DNA of 64,000 bases from Paraspadella gotoi (Eukaryota; Chaetognatha). Shown in pieces: positions 42,756 to 54,092 of this stretch. The stretch's first letter is position 1; every line of letters starts with the position of its first letter. The position numbers and the translations under genes were made by a program. The notes under the pieces were generated by a model. The model did not search any database, had not been told where the DNA came from, and was given only the letters and a program-made list of their open reading frames with translations. The stretch is taken from positions 19,751,820-19,815,819 of the forward strand of contig CM119268.1 of the NCBI GenBank assembly GCA_051294375.1. The letters are read 5' to 3'.

Positions 42756-43773
42756 TGAGAGAGATAGAGAGAGGGAGAGTTCCAACAAAGAATTTAGTAA
42801 AGGAAAGTGGTCAGATGTGAGGACAGGTGAAGATGAGGACAGGGATGAAAAGGAGAGTGAATGTGAAATTGGTGAAAAGGGAGAGAGAGAGGGAGAGAGA
42901 GACACAGAGAGAGAGAGAAATAATAGTAAATAATAGGCAATGTACAACAAAGATAAATAGTATTATAAACTAGACATAATAAAGATTGAAATAAATTAAA
43001 TTAGGCTGTTTGTGCATTTTTGAAATAGTGAAATATTGAAAATGAAATGGAAAAGGATAGTTTGTGAGGGATAGTTAAGATAAAGAGGTGAGAGAAAAAT
43101 AAGTAAAGAAAGAGCTTAAAATGAGCTGGTCCCCCCCCTCCAGCCGGGCAAATGAGGGATATTACTGATGAATTTTGGTTCATAGGCCTGTCATAGGTTG
43201 AGAGAGTATTGTGGAGGAGTTAGTTAGGCTGGGATCTGGTAATGACCCACCTGGAAAAATGCCCAGTGCCACTCGAATGTCTCTCTGACCTGATAAGCCT
43301 GCCGAATGCCCTCCTCTCACCTGACGGTGAGGTGATTGCCTGTTCTGGCCTGTTTTGGTACAGGAGATACAGACTCCTCCCCCTCCTCCTGCAGCCGTCA
43401 TTTTGGGCGACGCTCGGTACGAGGAGAGATTTTGAGCTCTTTTTTTACTTATTTTTCTCTTACCTCTTTATCTTAACTATCCCTCACAAACTATCCTTTT
43501 CCATTTCATTTTCAATATTTCACTATTTCAAAAATGCACAAACAGCCTAATTTATTTTATTTCAATCTTTGTTATGTCTAGTTTATAATACTATTTATCT
43601 TTGTTGTACATTGCCTAATGTATACTATTATTTCTCTCTCTCTCTGTGTCTCTCTCTCCCTCTTTCTCTCCCTTTTCACCAATTTCACATTCACTCTCCT
43701 TTTCATCCCTGTCCTCATCTTCACCTGTCCTCACATCTGACCACTTTCCTTTACTAAATTCTTTGTTGGAACT

Positions 43774-43800
<27 letters not shown>
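42756..43800. mobile_element. Large inverted repeat element, about 365-base arms
   Basis: Left arm 42756-43122 and right arm 43431-43800 are near-perfect inverted complements, ending in GA/CT runs and sharing 'caatgtacaacaaagataaa'. The central 300 bases (43123-43430) are GC-richer and unlike the arms. The arm sequence recurs singly, next to a hammerhead-like motif, at 56163-56490 and 59808-60130. This looks like two copies of one element joined head-to-head. Confidence 0.8.
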
Positions 43801-43805
<5 letters not shown>

Positions 43806-44345
43806 ATCGAAAGTTATGTTAATTTCTATGAATTTCATCTCATCGTTTCCACGAGAGGAAATGCCAAGGCGACAGTCAGAGTCTTAGACTGTTTGAAATT
43901 TTAAAATTCTTTTTATTTTGGAAATCATGTTTAAATGCGACGTAACAAATCATGTGCCTTTTTTCTCCGTTTTTGTAAAACATTGTAAAAGTTACAAAAA
44001 ACGCCCATGCCAAATACATCAGAGCACCTTCTCAATTATAATAGTTTATAGTTTTGTGTTAGGTTTTCATTTTGGTTTTATATTAAAAATATATTTTTTT
44101 ATATTTTTTTTATTATTCTTTGATTTTTATCTTCTTTTTATTAAGTTAATTTTGCGGACAACCTGCATTTTTTCTTCTATATTGCTTCAATTCTTTTGTG
44201 TCTCTCTCGCATATATGCCGTCATTAAAAGATATGAAAAAAATAAACAGGTAATTTTGCATATTTTTATATTTTGTAAAAATATAAAAAAAATAATTTTT
44301 AAAAATATTTATGATAAAAAAATTGAAAAAACATTTACTTTTTTG
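43801..44345. other. AT-rich, nothing firm
   Basis: The open frame 43918-44253 is Phe-rich low-complexity and not called. Part of this segment (about 44150-44290) resembles 54940-55060. Confidence 0.5.
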
Positions 44346-45500
44346 TTGAAGAGCAGGTGCAAGTGAAGATCTAGTGGGTCCAGATAAAATTTTTTGAATG
44401 TTCCTTTGTCTTACAAAAGGCCTCCTGTTTTGTTAAGTAGAATAGGGTGAAAATACAAAGAAGATCTAATAGGACTGTTCTTATGTTTCAGAAAAGATAT
44501 TAGATTAGATTAGATTTATTCAAGAAGGACGGGCCGGGGATAGGCAATGGGTCGCAGTTACAAATAATCACAGACAGGTTTACAATTAATCACAGCATAA
44601 CGAGAACAATAGTTATCATCGGAAACCAATTTGGTCAAAGTATAACGGCACCGAACAGGTGAAAAGGAATTTTCAATCCATTTCTAAATCCATATCTTTT
44701 ACTGTAGTCTGTAATTGAATCTTTTCATAACTCTTTTCAAATACAAACAGTATCCTATACAAAGAGAACAGGGTTAAATCTTAAGTTTTAGAAATAATTT
44801 TTACAAAGGATAATTATTAGGTACTTCACTTAAAAATTCGAAGGGACATATTGCCCTTCTGCTCGCCTAAATTGTTCATGTTTTCAATGTATTTAGGTAA
44901 AAGGGGCGTTTTTTCAATCAAACCTCGCATTTGCAAATGTGCCCTCTTAATTATTCTAATACGCATGGTTCTAAACCCAAATAATCCAAAACTAAGAAAT
45001 TTGACATTGATCTTGGTACATTAGATATACTTTTTAAAAAATCTAAATTCAACTGTCTCTAATTTTATATACTAAAACTAAATTTCATTGCTATTTTGTT
45101 TAAAAACGCTTTTTTGTGGAGCCATCTGGTTTATTAAGACCAAAACAGACAAAAATTTGCTATTTTGTGTAAAGCGATGCAAGTGAAGATCTAGTGGGTG
45201 CAGACAGAAGAGCAAATTTCTATAGAAAATAAAGGAAAATGCTCATAGTAGAAAAAGTAAAAGACAAATCCTCGTAGTACAAAGACGGGAAAAAAAAATA
45301 GTGCTATTGGAAAAAAAAAATTTTAAGCGATTTACAATCTTGCAGGTGCATATCAAATTTAATATGCATGTTCCTTTGTTTCTTAAAAGAGAATAAGATA
45401 TCTGGTAAATAATTTTTTAAAACTTAATCAAAAGTGCTATCTTGTCTTACTGAATGCTCCTTTGTTTAGGGCGCCCTCTAGTAAATAAAGCTTAAAAAAT
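44345..45500 (+). repeat. Family D interspersed repeats
   Basis: 'gaagatctagtgggtccaga' at 44367, 'gaagatctagtgggtgcaga' at 45185 and again at 55101 and 55355, together with 'cttacaaaaggcctcctgtt' and 'tttcagaaaagatat'. 44508-44610 inside is the second copy of the retroelement-tail-like repeat seen at 25750. Confidence 0.7.
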
Positions 45501-45519
45501 AAAAAACTTAATTTGAAGA

Positions 45520-45785
45520 AATGAAAGAAAACCTCCTAGTAGGAGAGAGGAGATGACGAGAAGAAAAAAAAATGACGGATTAAAAAAAGAAGAAAAAAAA
45601 ATGACCGAAATTCAAGGGTAAAATAATCGCTGAAAGCGATTTACAATAAAAAAATAAATGAAATGGCAAAGAAAACCTCCTAGTAGGAGAGAGGAGATGA
45701 CGGGAAGATAAAAACATGACGGACTAAAAAAAATTGACCAAAATTCAAGGGTAAAATAAATCGCTGAAGCGATTTACAAGAAAAA
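45520..45785 (+). repeat. Two tandem units of about 135 bases with small hairpins
   Basis: 'gaaaacctcctagtaggaga' and 'aatcgctgaaagcgatttac' (or the shorter 'atcgctgaagcgatttaca') recur at about 45530/45600 and 45670/45760. CTCCTAGTAGGAG and ATCGCTGAAAGCGAT can each fold. Confidence 0.75.
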
Positions 45786-45893
45786 ATAAATAAAGAGAGG
45801 AATCAGAAAGATAGGAAAAAGATGGGGGAAAAAGGAGAGGAAGGTAAAAAGATAGATAGATAGATACTCCCCGCTTATTCCTCCCACCCCAAG

Positions 45894-46556
45894 ATCTCCC
45901 GCCAAGAGGCCGAGGATCGCATCTCCGTCTCGGGTCACGTGGACGGCCTTTTCCTAGTCCGCATATCTTTCGCCGACGGCACAGGATCCTCGACAAAGCG
46001 TTCAGCGGCGCTGACGATCTCTTTCGACGGCGGGTGTCGGCATTACCGGGTCAGCGCAGACACGAGGGATCGAGTCTCCATCGAGAAGAGTTCAAAGTTC
46101 AACTCCATCATGGAGCTCATTGATCACTACTACTACAACCAGGACGGCCTACTCCATCAGCTCACTCTGCCGTGCCTGGCGCCAGGCTGTAAACCCCCGG
46201 CCAGCAAGCGCCTGTCCACCACGTTCTCGCCGGCGTTCAATGCGGCGGCGGCGTCGAACCATTCTCCTTCGTCTTCCGATCCTCCCACGCCGCTGCCGAG
46301 GCGGCAGCCGCAGGCGCTTCCGCCGCCGCCAACGTCTTCGTGTCAGACTCCACCGCCGACGCCGCCGCAGCCCACATTCGAATCTTCGCCACCGACTCCG
46401 GGTCTAACCTCTCAGATTCGGCGCCATCGACCGTTGACGCCGCCGAGGGACGAAACCAGCGTCCTTTTGTCGCAGGCGCCGCCGCCGCCGCCGCCGAGAC
46501 CGCAATCAATGCGGGCGCCGCAGCCGACCGAGCCTGAACCAGATCTTTGCCTACAA
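45894..46556 (+). CDS. SYK-like kinase, exon 4 (C-SH2 and proline-rich interdomain B)
   Basis: 221 codons, phase 0 both ends (acceptor AAG at 45891-45893; donor CAA/GTAGAT at 46557). Exon residues 1-94 complete the C-terminal SH2: ISRQEAEDR, phosphotyrosine Arg in FLVRIS (about residue 238 of the joined protein), HYRVS, then LIDHYYYNQDGLLHQLTLPC. Residues 95-221 form interdomain B, very rich in Pro, Ala and Ser, with SH3-ligand-like motifs (PTPLPRR, PPPPPPRPQ). In vertebrate SYK and ZAP-70 this linker carries regulatory tyrosines that recruit PLC-gamma, VAV and CBL; here the exon 4 part has none. CG-rich codons; GCC repeats make the linker length prone to slippage. Confidence 0.9.
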
Positions 46557-46628
46557 GTAGATAAAAAAAATAATGATAACTATAATGATACAAATAACAA
46601 ATTAATTATGATATTGATGCATATTGTT

Positions 46629-46629
46629 A

Positions 46630-46702
<73 letters not shown>
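46629..46702 (+). repeat. (AAT)n microsatellite
   Basis: About 24 uninterrupted AAT units, about 70 bases after the exon 4 donor. Confidence 0.97.
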
Positions 46703-46714
46703 CTTGTCTTGTAA

Positions 46715-47110
46715 GAGTGATGGAGGCCTTAAACCACCAAAGCCTGTCCAAAGTTAGGGGAAAGATAGCTTATTTATTGAATGAAAGGATAATTTGTATA
46801 TTGGTTGTACCAATTTCATAATTCAGCTCCTTGTATTTTGATGCTAGTGCGGAGTACAATAAGTATTCCCCAGAGTCTAATAAGTAAGGCAGTGGTCTTT
46901 TCATACAATTGAACAGTTCTTTGAAATATTTTCCCTTCCTTATAGGGAAGCCAAGGTACACCTGGGAGTGAATAAATGAGACTGTGAGTAGATTCTTGAT
47001 TGAAAGCTGCAGGGACTTGCTATGTCCATTGTCTTCTAAGAGTGATGGAGGCGCTTTAAACCACCAAAGCCTGTTCCAAAGTCAGGGAAAGATAGCTTAT
47101 TTATTGAATG
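46715..47110 (+). repeat. Duplicated segment in intron 4 (unit present twice)
   Basis: 46715-46815 and 47025-47110 (continuing at 47359-47379 and 47614-47640) share 'aagagtgatggaggc', 'aaaccaccaaagcctgt', 'ttatttattgaatga' and 'ggataattt-tatattggttg'. The second copy is interrupted by two insertions; the first shows the empty sites. Confidence 0.85.
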
Positions 47111-47117
47111 AATGGAT

Positions 47118-47358
47118 TTGGGCGGTATATTCACACCGCCTCACGTCCATCATCTTTCAGCCAAATCCATTGGCTCAGAGGGGAACACACCATCCCAGGC
47201 GTAGTGTTCCATCCACAGTCCTAACGGATTTCCCTTCTGCGTTGGCAAAGCGAGGACGTCCTTAGGTAACCGCGCCAGTGACTAGAGGCGTCACTGAGTG
47301 TCGGAGCCCCCAAAGCCAACAGTGAGATGCCCCATCCAAATGGGCATCACAGGCCATA
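47118..47358 (-). mobile_element. Solo LTR-like repeat, type A, with GGAT target duplication
   Basis: Inverted copy of 36803-37057. Flanked by GGAT at 47114-47117 and 47359-47362; the uninterrupted paralogous segment near 46783-46800 has the site once. Confidence 0.8.
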
Positions 47359-47379
47359 GGATAATTTTTATATTGGTTG

Positions 47380-47613
47380 TGAAGAGACAGTAATTATTGT
47401 TATGAGTTAGTGACAGAACTGTTCAATAAAAGCAGTCTCTGAGCTTCGGATCAGGCTATAACACCGTGTTACAGGCGGGGTAAGCGCCCCGTCCCTCTTA
47501 ACTGCTAGGCGGCCACCGGGTTAGAACCCCGGACCTTTGGGTTGGGAGGCGAATGACTTGTCTCCGGCACCAATGGCCGCTGATGAACGGTTGGTGGATT
47601 TTAGTCCACCATA
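47380..47613 (-). mobile_element. Solo LTR of miniature element TR1
   Basis: 234 bases, minus-strand TATGGTGGACTAAAATCC to CTGTCTCTTCA. Flanks GTTG (47376-47379) and CTTG (47614-47617), a 4-base duplication with one change. The paralogous segment at 46797-46812 reads straight through (TTGGTTGTACCAATT). Other TR1 LTRs: 55472-55705, 58477-58535, 63080-63313, 63501-63717. Confidence 0.85.
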
Positions 47614-47765
47614 CTTGTACCAATTTCATTAATAATATTGTGGTTTTTCCTTCCGTTTCGTTGTCGTTGAGGATCAGAAAGAAAATTGCAAAAAAATGGA
47701 AATTTTTATTCTAGTAATTACAATAATAATGATAAAATTAATAATGGTAATATCGCTAATAACAG

Positions 47766-48056
47766 GACATTTGGGACGAACCGCCCGACGACCTCCCGCC
47801 GGCGCTCATCGGCGTTGGAGGAGCCGCGAACGCCGCTTTCGTTGGCGACGACTCTGGAGCCAACTTCGATCCCGAGACCTACGGTCGCGTCCCCAAGGAG
47901 CTCTTTAAACTCGACCGGCGCGAGATCATCCTCCAGAACCCGATCGGGACGGGCAACTTCGGTGCCGTCCTCAAGGGCGTCTGGATTCACGAGATGGAGA
48001 ACATCCCCGTCGCGGTGAAGTCGTTGAAGTCACCTGAAGGAGGAAGCACCGATCAG
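47766..48056 (+). CDS. SYK-like kinase, exon 5 (end of linker, kinase N-lobe)
   Basis: 97 codons, phase 0 both sides (acceptor AACAG, donor CAG/GTGATG). Starts acidic (DIWDEPPDDLPP), then FDPETYGRVPKELFKLDRRE, the segment joining interdomain B to the catalytic domain, with a single Tyr (about residue 475) where SYK has its YESPY pair. The kinase domain follows: Gly-rich loop GTGNFGAV (about 497-504), then catalytic Lys in VAVK (about 521). The exon frame has no start codon of its own, so it is easily missed. Weak acceptor pyrimidine tract. Confidence 0.88.
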
Positions 48057-48486
48057 GTGATGGAACCGAAGGCGGTTGAGTCTGTTTAAGCATTTTTTTT
48101 TCAATTTTATTTATTTTTTTTTTAACTTAGGTAGAAGAGAAATAAAATAAATATTTGTTTATTTACAACGATAGCTTTATCAATCGGAATTTTTCGGCTT
48201 TATTTACCATCAACGGAATGGACATATGAACGGACTAGGTTGGCCTAGTGATGTGATTGCTTGTCTCCTTCACGAATCATCAGAATCATCAGAATCGGGA
48301 TGAATCATCAGGGCTTTGACATATGTGAAAATTTAATATATTTTGTTTGAGAGATTATCCCTAATCCTTAACCCTGATCCCCAACCATAATCCCTAACCC
48401 ATTTCATCAGCAAAATTCATAACCTAAACCTTCGTCTCTTGTTGGTTCATTACTAAATAACTTGAAATCTCAATTCACCAACTTAG
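48057..48486 (+). other. Intron 5 (430 bases)
   Basis: GTGATG to AACTTAG. AT-rich, with CCCTAA-like degenerate repeats at 48358-48405. Nothing else seen. Confidence 0.85.
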
Positions 48487-48678
48487 GAAGAGATTCTGAA
48501 GGAGGCGGAGACGATGAAAATGTTGGACCACGAATCGATAATCAAAATGCTCGGCGTCTGCGTCGACGGTGACCCCCTCATGCTGGTGCTGGAGTTCGCT
48601 CCGCTTGGGCCATTGCACAAATTCCTCCGAAGAAACAAGGATTTCCCAGTCGCTGACATCCTGCCCTTGATGTTGCAA
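48487..48678 (+). CDS. SYK-like kinase, exon 6 (helix C to hinge)
   Basis: 64 codons, phase 0 both sides (ACTTAG acceptor, CAA/GTGAGA donor). EEILKEAETMKMLDHESIIK gives helix C with its conserved Glu (about residue 539) and the following strand. LMLVLEFAPLGPLHKFLRR is the hinge region, matching the LGPL(N/H)K(Y/F)L signature of SYK/ZAP-70. The gatekeeper position is Leu rather than the Met of human SYK (my alignment by eye). The catalytic loop (HRD) and activation segment (DFG) are not found further right in the window, so the remaining exons lie beyond 64000. Confidence 0.9.
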
Positions 48679-48983
48679 GTGAGAATATATGGATGAGGAT
48701 TAGGATAATCAATAATCATGGCTGAATAGGATCTATGACTAGGAGAGAGGCCCATTTAAACAAGTTTGAGCAAACAATGTCGGATCTGCCTACTACGATA
48801 AATTAATTTAATCCGATTAATTAATTAATTAATAAATTTAATAATGTAATATAATTAATTTTTAAAATTTATATTCCAACTATTCATCATCGTGTCCTTA
48901 AAATTGGGTTAGGACAGTTATTAAATATGTTCGTTTACATTTTATCAAAAACAAACAAATATCCTCTATTTTATTTTATGTTT

Positions 48984-49057
<74 letters not shown>

Positions 49058-49179
49058 TTTTATGCAATTTGCGACGAACTTTATGCTTTTAAGAATTTTT
49101 TAACTTGCATCATTTTTTCACATTAATTAATTAATTAATTAAAACATTATTAGTAATCATTAATATTAAAGATTCAACT

Positions 49180-49575
49180 TTTTAAAATTTTTTTGTTTTA
49201 TTAATGAAAAAATTAAAAAAATAAAATTCAGCAATAATGATGATGATGATGATTTTTTAAAGTTTTTTTCTATTTTTAACCAATTTATTGTCAAAATTTG
49301 AAAAAAATATAGTACTAACTTTCATTTAACCTTTTAAGCTCTACAAGACACCCGTTTTAAAAAATCAAATTTTTAAATTTTTTTGTCATTTTGTTATATA
49401 TTAATAAATATTTAAAAGCTTCAGTGCAACAACCCAATGAACTAATTCAAAAAGTTACATTGAAATCGATTTAGTAGTAGAAGGAAAAAGAAATTTTTTT
49501 GAGAGAACTAGAAAAGTGTTCAATTTGGCCCGCTTACTAGATATATTGCATGTGATTAAACAATGTTATCGGAAT
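49180..49575 (-). repeat. Family A repeat, inverted copy
   Basis: Contains the complement of the family A diagnostic strings: 'cttcagtgcaacaacccaat' and 'cattgaaatcgatttagtag'. Confidence 0.8.
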
Positions 49576-49747
49576 CAATAATTTTTATCAATTTTATGTA
49601 TTTTGTAAGTATTTTAAGTATTTATTAAAGTGAGTAAAATAACAACTTTTTATTTGCTAATTTTTTATCTCGACTCTTTCTCTTTTCTCTCTCTCTCTCT
49701 CTCTCCATCTCTTTGCAATTGCAACGATCCTTATGCTCATTTTTCTG

Positions 49748-49784
<37 letters not shown>

Positions 49785-49827
49785 CTCTCTCTTGCAATTG
49801 CGATGAATCCTTATGCTCATTTTTCTG

Positions 49828-49871
<44 letters not shown>

Positions 49872-50694
49872 AATTAAAACATTTATTAGTAATCATAAAT
49901 TAGTAATCAAAATAATAAAAATTCAAGTAAATGTGACTTATGTTTTTTCCATTTAAACTCATTTCCACTGGCACAATTCCGTCAAAACTTTATATCTAGC
50001 TTCTTCACACACTTTCCTACCCGCTCACAAAATTTCATCTAAATCTATTATGGGTTAAAATAAGTAAATGATTCAAGTAAATGTGACTCCTATTTTTTTC
50101 ATTAAACTCATTTCCACTCGTACGTTTCCACCGAAACTTTATATCAAGCATCGTTACACATTTTTCTACCACACAAAAAATTTGAACTCAATCTATCCAT
50201 CCAATTCTGATTAATTAGAGTACTTATTGGTTAAAATAAGTAAATATTTTAGTAAATGCGACTTAAGTTTTTTCCACCTTAAACTCTTTTCACTCACACG
50301 ATTCCGTCGAACTTTATATCCAGCTTTATCACACACTTTCCTACCCCACACACAAATTTTCATTCCAATCCAACCAGCCAATCACGAGTTATTGGAGCTT
50401 TTTGCTAAGGTGGGACGGATGGACGGATTGATTGACTGATTAATTAATTATTGATTAATTAATTGACTAATTGATTAATTAACTGATTAATTATTTGATT
50501 TATTAATACATCCTGTATATACATTTAATATAAAAGGAAGAGAAGAATCAAAAATCAATTAGTGAAACAGGTTTTTTGTTTTTTTTTCCATTTAAACTCA
50601 TTTCTACTCAAAAGATTCCATCGAAACTTGGTTTCCTGTTCAATCACACACTTTCCTACTCACATACAAAATTCCAGGTCAATCCGATAATTAA

Positions 50695-51055
50695 GTGGTA
50701 ATTAAGCTAACTTGGTCAACTTGCATAATTTAATAAACTTGCATAATTTGGTCAACAGACATAATTTGGTTAACTGACATAATTGGTCTACTGACATAAT
50801 TTGGTCACTGACATAATTTGGTCAACTGACATATTTAATTCATTACGATAATTGGTCAACACGCATAAATTTGGTCAACTGGCATAATTTTAATCAACTG
50901 GCCTAATTTGGTCAACTGGCATAAATTTGGTCAACAGCATAATTTGGTCAACTTGCAGAACTTGATCAACTTGCCAGAATTTGGTCAACTGGCATAATTT
51001 GGTCAACTTTAAGAATTTGGTCAACTGGCATATTTTGTCAATTGGCATAATTTGG

Positions 51056-51060
<5 letters not shown>
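50695..51060 (+). repeat. Minisatellite (CATAATTTGGTCAACTGG)n
   Basis: About 19 drifting units of 17-19 bases, followed by (TCAA)n at 51058-51118. The whole block is repeated at 52550-52965. Confidence 0.9.
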
Positions 51061-51119
<59 letters not shown>

Positions 51120-52257
51120 GAAGAGAGATAGAGAGAGAGAAACTTTAAAAATTCAAATAAATGTGTCTTTGGTTTTCTAATTGAACTCTTTTCCACTCCT
51201 ATGATTCCATCAAAAAATTTATATCCAGCTTTATCACATACTTTCCTACCCACACACAAAATTCAATTTCGATTTATCTATCCAATTTTTAATAAACATA
51301 ATAATTATGAGTAAATTTAAGTAAAAATACTTCAAGTAAATATGACTTTTGTTTTTTCCATTTTAACTCATTTCCACTCGCACGATTCCATCGAAACTTT
51401 ATATCCAGCTCAATCACACACTTTCCTAACATCATACAAAATTTCAAGTCAATTGCCTATCCAACTCATGAGCAATTGGCGTTCAAATAGTGAAATATAT
51501 TTTTTTGGTTTTTCCATTTAAACCAATTTCCATCCGCACGCGCACGATTCCCTCGAAACTTCATATGCATCTCAATCACACAGTTTCCCACCCACACACA
51601 AATTTCATACCAATCCATCCATCCATCACGAGTAATTGGAGTTTTTGCTAAGGTGGGACGGACGGACGGACGGACGGACGACCGGACGGACGGACGGAAC
51701 GGAACGACGGACGGACGGACGGACGGACGGACGAGACGGACGGACAGACATCATTTTTTTGCATAATTTATCATAATTCGATGTTCTGACATAATAATAA
51801 GTGTGTGCCCGACAAATATTGAGGGGGCGGACCGACGGACCGACAAAGTGAGTTATAGAGTCGGGATCTGCTGATAAGCAAATCCGACTAAAAACTCGGC
51901 CCATTACAACAATTTTTTAGAGACTTTTCAAAAAAATTGGAAAATGCCCATTTTTTTTTCAATCTTAATACCTTTGTTTAAAAAACAATTTAGAGTCATG
52001 ATTTTGGCAGAAGATTTAGTAGCTATTAGTTTTATTTGGTCTTACATGCCAATAAATAAAAGAAACACAATTATTTCTAGATGTAACATTATATTTATTT
52101 TTAAATAAGCACTGATCTTCAGAGACTTCTGTCTCCCTCAAAGGTGCAAAACAAAATGAGACACAAAATTTAAAAAACAGTTTAAGGTAAGGTTTCTACT
52201 CTTCCATTTGGCTGAAAATTTCCTGACCCAGGGGTTATTTGGGATATGAATGTAAAA

Positions 52258-52282
52258 NNNNNNNNNNNNNNNNNNNNNNNNN
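52258..52282. other. Assembly gap (25 N)
   Basis: Lies exactly at the end of the first copy of a 1.8 kb duplication. Confidence 0.98.
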
Positions 52283-52294
52283 GAGAGAGATTTT

Positions 52295-52918
52295 AATTAA
52301 TTATTGATTTAATTAATTGACTAATTGATTAATTAACTGATTAATTATTTGATTTATTAATACATCCTGTATATACATTTAATATAAAAGAAAGAGAATC
52401 ATAATCAATTAGTGAAACAGGTTTTTTTTGTTTTTTCCATTTAAACTCATTTCTACTCAAAAGATTCCATCGAAACTTGGTTTCCTGTTCAATCACACAC
52501 TTTTCCTACTCACATACAAAATTCCAGGTCAATCGATAATTAAGTGGTAATAAGCTAAACTTGGTCAACTTGCATATTTAATAAACTTGCATAATTTGGT
52601 CAACAGACATAATTTGGTTAACTGACATAATTTGGTCTACTGACATAATTGGTCAACTGACATATTTGGTCAACTGAACATAATTTAATCAATTACGATA
52701 ATTTGGTCAACCGGTCATAAATTTGGTCAACTGGCATAATTTTAATCAACTGGCCTAATTTGGTCAACTGGCATAATTTGGTCAACAGGCTAAAATTTGG
52801 TCAACTTGCAGAACTTGATCAACTTGCAGAATTTGGTCAACTGGCATAATTTGGTCAACTTTAAGAATTTGGTCAACTGCATTATTTGTCAATTGGCATA
52901 ATTTGGTCAATCAATCAA

Positions 52919-52949
<31 letters not shown>

Positions 52950-54092
52950 TCAATCAATCAATCAGAGAGAGATAGAGAGAGAATTTAAAAATTCAATAAA
53001 TGTGTCTTTTGGTTTCTAATTGAACTCTTTTCCACTCCTATGATTCCATCAAAAAATTTATATCCAGCTTTATCACATACTTTCCTACCCACACACAAAA
53101 TTCAATTTCGATTTATCTATCCAATTTTTAATAAACATAATAATTATGAGTAAATTTAAGTAAAAATACTTCAAGTAAATATGACTTTTGTTTTTCCATT
53201 TTAACTCATTTCCACTCGCACGATTCATCGAAACTTTATATCCAGCTCAATCACACACTTTCCTAACATCATACAAAATTTCAAGTCATTGCCTATCCAC
53301 TCATGAGCAATTGGCGTTCAAATAGTGAAATATATTTTTTTGGTTTTTTCCATTTAAACCAATTTCCACTCGCACGATTCCCTCGAAACTTCATATGCAT
53401 CTCAATCACACAGTTTCCCACCCACACACAAAATTTCATACCAATCCATCCATCCAATCACGAGTAATTGGAGTTTTTGCTAAGGTGGGACGGACGGACG
53501 GACGGACGGACGACGGACGACGACGGACGACGACGGACGGACGGACGGACGGACGGACGGACGGACGGACGGACGGACGACGGACGGACAGACATCATTT
53601 TTTTGCATAATTTATCATAATTCGATGTTCTGACATAATATAAGTGTGTGCCCGACAATATTGAGGGGGCGGACCGACGGACCGACAAAGTGAGTTATAG
53701 AGTCGGGATCTGCTGATAAGCAAATCCGACTAATAAACTCGGCCCATTACAACAATTTTTTAGAGACTTTTCAAAAAAATTGGAAAATGCCCATTTTTTT
53801 TTCAATCTTAATACCTTTGTTTAAAAACAATTTAGAGTCATGATTTTGGCAGAAGATTTAGTAGCTATTAGTTTTATTTGGTCTTTACATGCCAATAATA
53901 TAAAAGAAAACAAATTATTTCTAGATGTAACATTATATTTATTTTTAAATAAGCACTGATCTTCAGAGACTTCTGTCTCCCTCAAAGGTGCAAAACAAAA
54001 TGAGACACAAAATTTAAAAAACAGTTTAAGGTAAGGTTTCTACTCTTCCATTTGGCTGAAAATTTCCTGACCCAGGGGTTATTTGGGATGAA
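52295..54092 (+). repeat. Second copy of the 1.8 kb segment 50445-52257
   Basis: Same order throughout: TTAATTAA block, minisatellite, (TCAA)n, HX modules, (GGAC)n, HX hairpin (about 53707-53729), then unique sequence to 'gggat-gaatgtaaaa'. Differences are mostly one-base indels in homopolymers and repeat-number changes. Confidence 0.9.

Larger units (their letters stand above)
42040..45893 (+). other. Intron 3 of the SYK-like gene (3.9 kb)
   Basis: GTGGGT to AAG at 45891-45893. Contains a GA/GAAA tract (42050-42230), a minisatellite, a hammerhead-like motif with large inverted arms, and several interspersed repeats. Confidence 0.8.
46557..47765 (+). other. Intron 4 of the SYK-like gene (1.2 kb)
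   Basis: GTAGAT to AACAG (47761-47765). Holds (AAT)n, a duplicated segment and two solo-LTR-like insertions. Confidence 0.8.
48764..51894 (+). mobile_element. HX-bounded compound repeat region
   Basis: The left end has 'aagtttgagcaaacaatGTC' and the right end the hairpin variant GGATCTGC-TGATAA-GCAAATCC then GACTAA (51873-51891). In between: CT runs (48986-49053), an inverted family A copy (49180-49575), inverted GA-unit tandem blocks (49690-49870), repeated 'ccatttaaactcatttccac' modules, a minisatellite, (TCAA)n, and (GGAC)n at 51655-51745. Probably several nested HX copies. Confidence 0.6.

Noticed and set aside
43242-43550. 102-codon ORF across the centre of the intron 3 inverted repeat
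   Set aside because: Its second half is the inverted-repeat arm; the first half lacks recognisable domains.
51626-51904. ORF encoding repeated SVRPSVRPSVRP (also 53458-53688, 11086-11337)
   Set aside because: Translation of the (GGAC)n microsatellite inside HX repeats; length varies between copies and no start context or conservation supports it.
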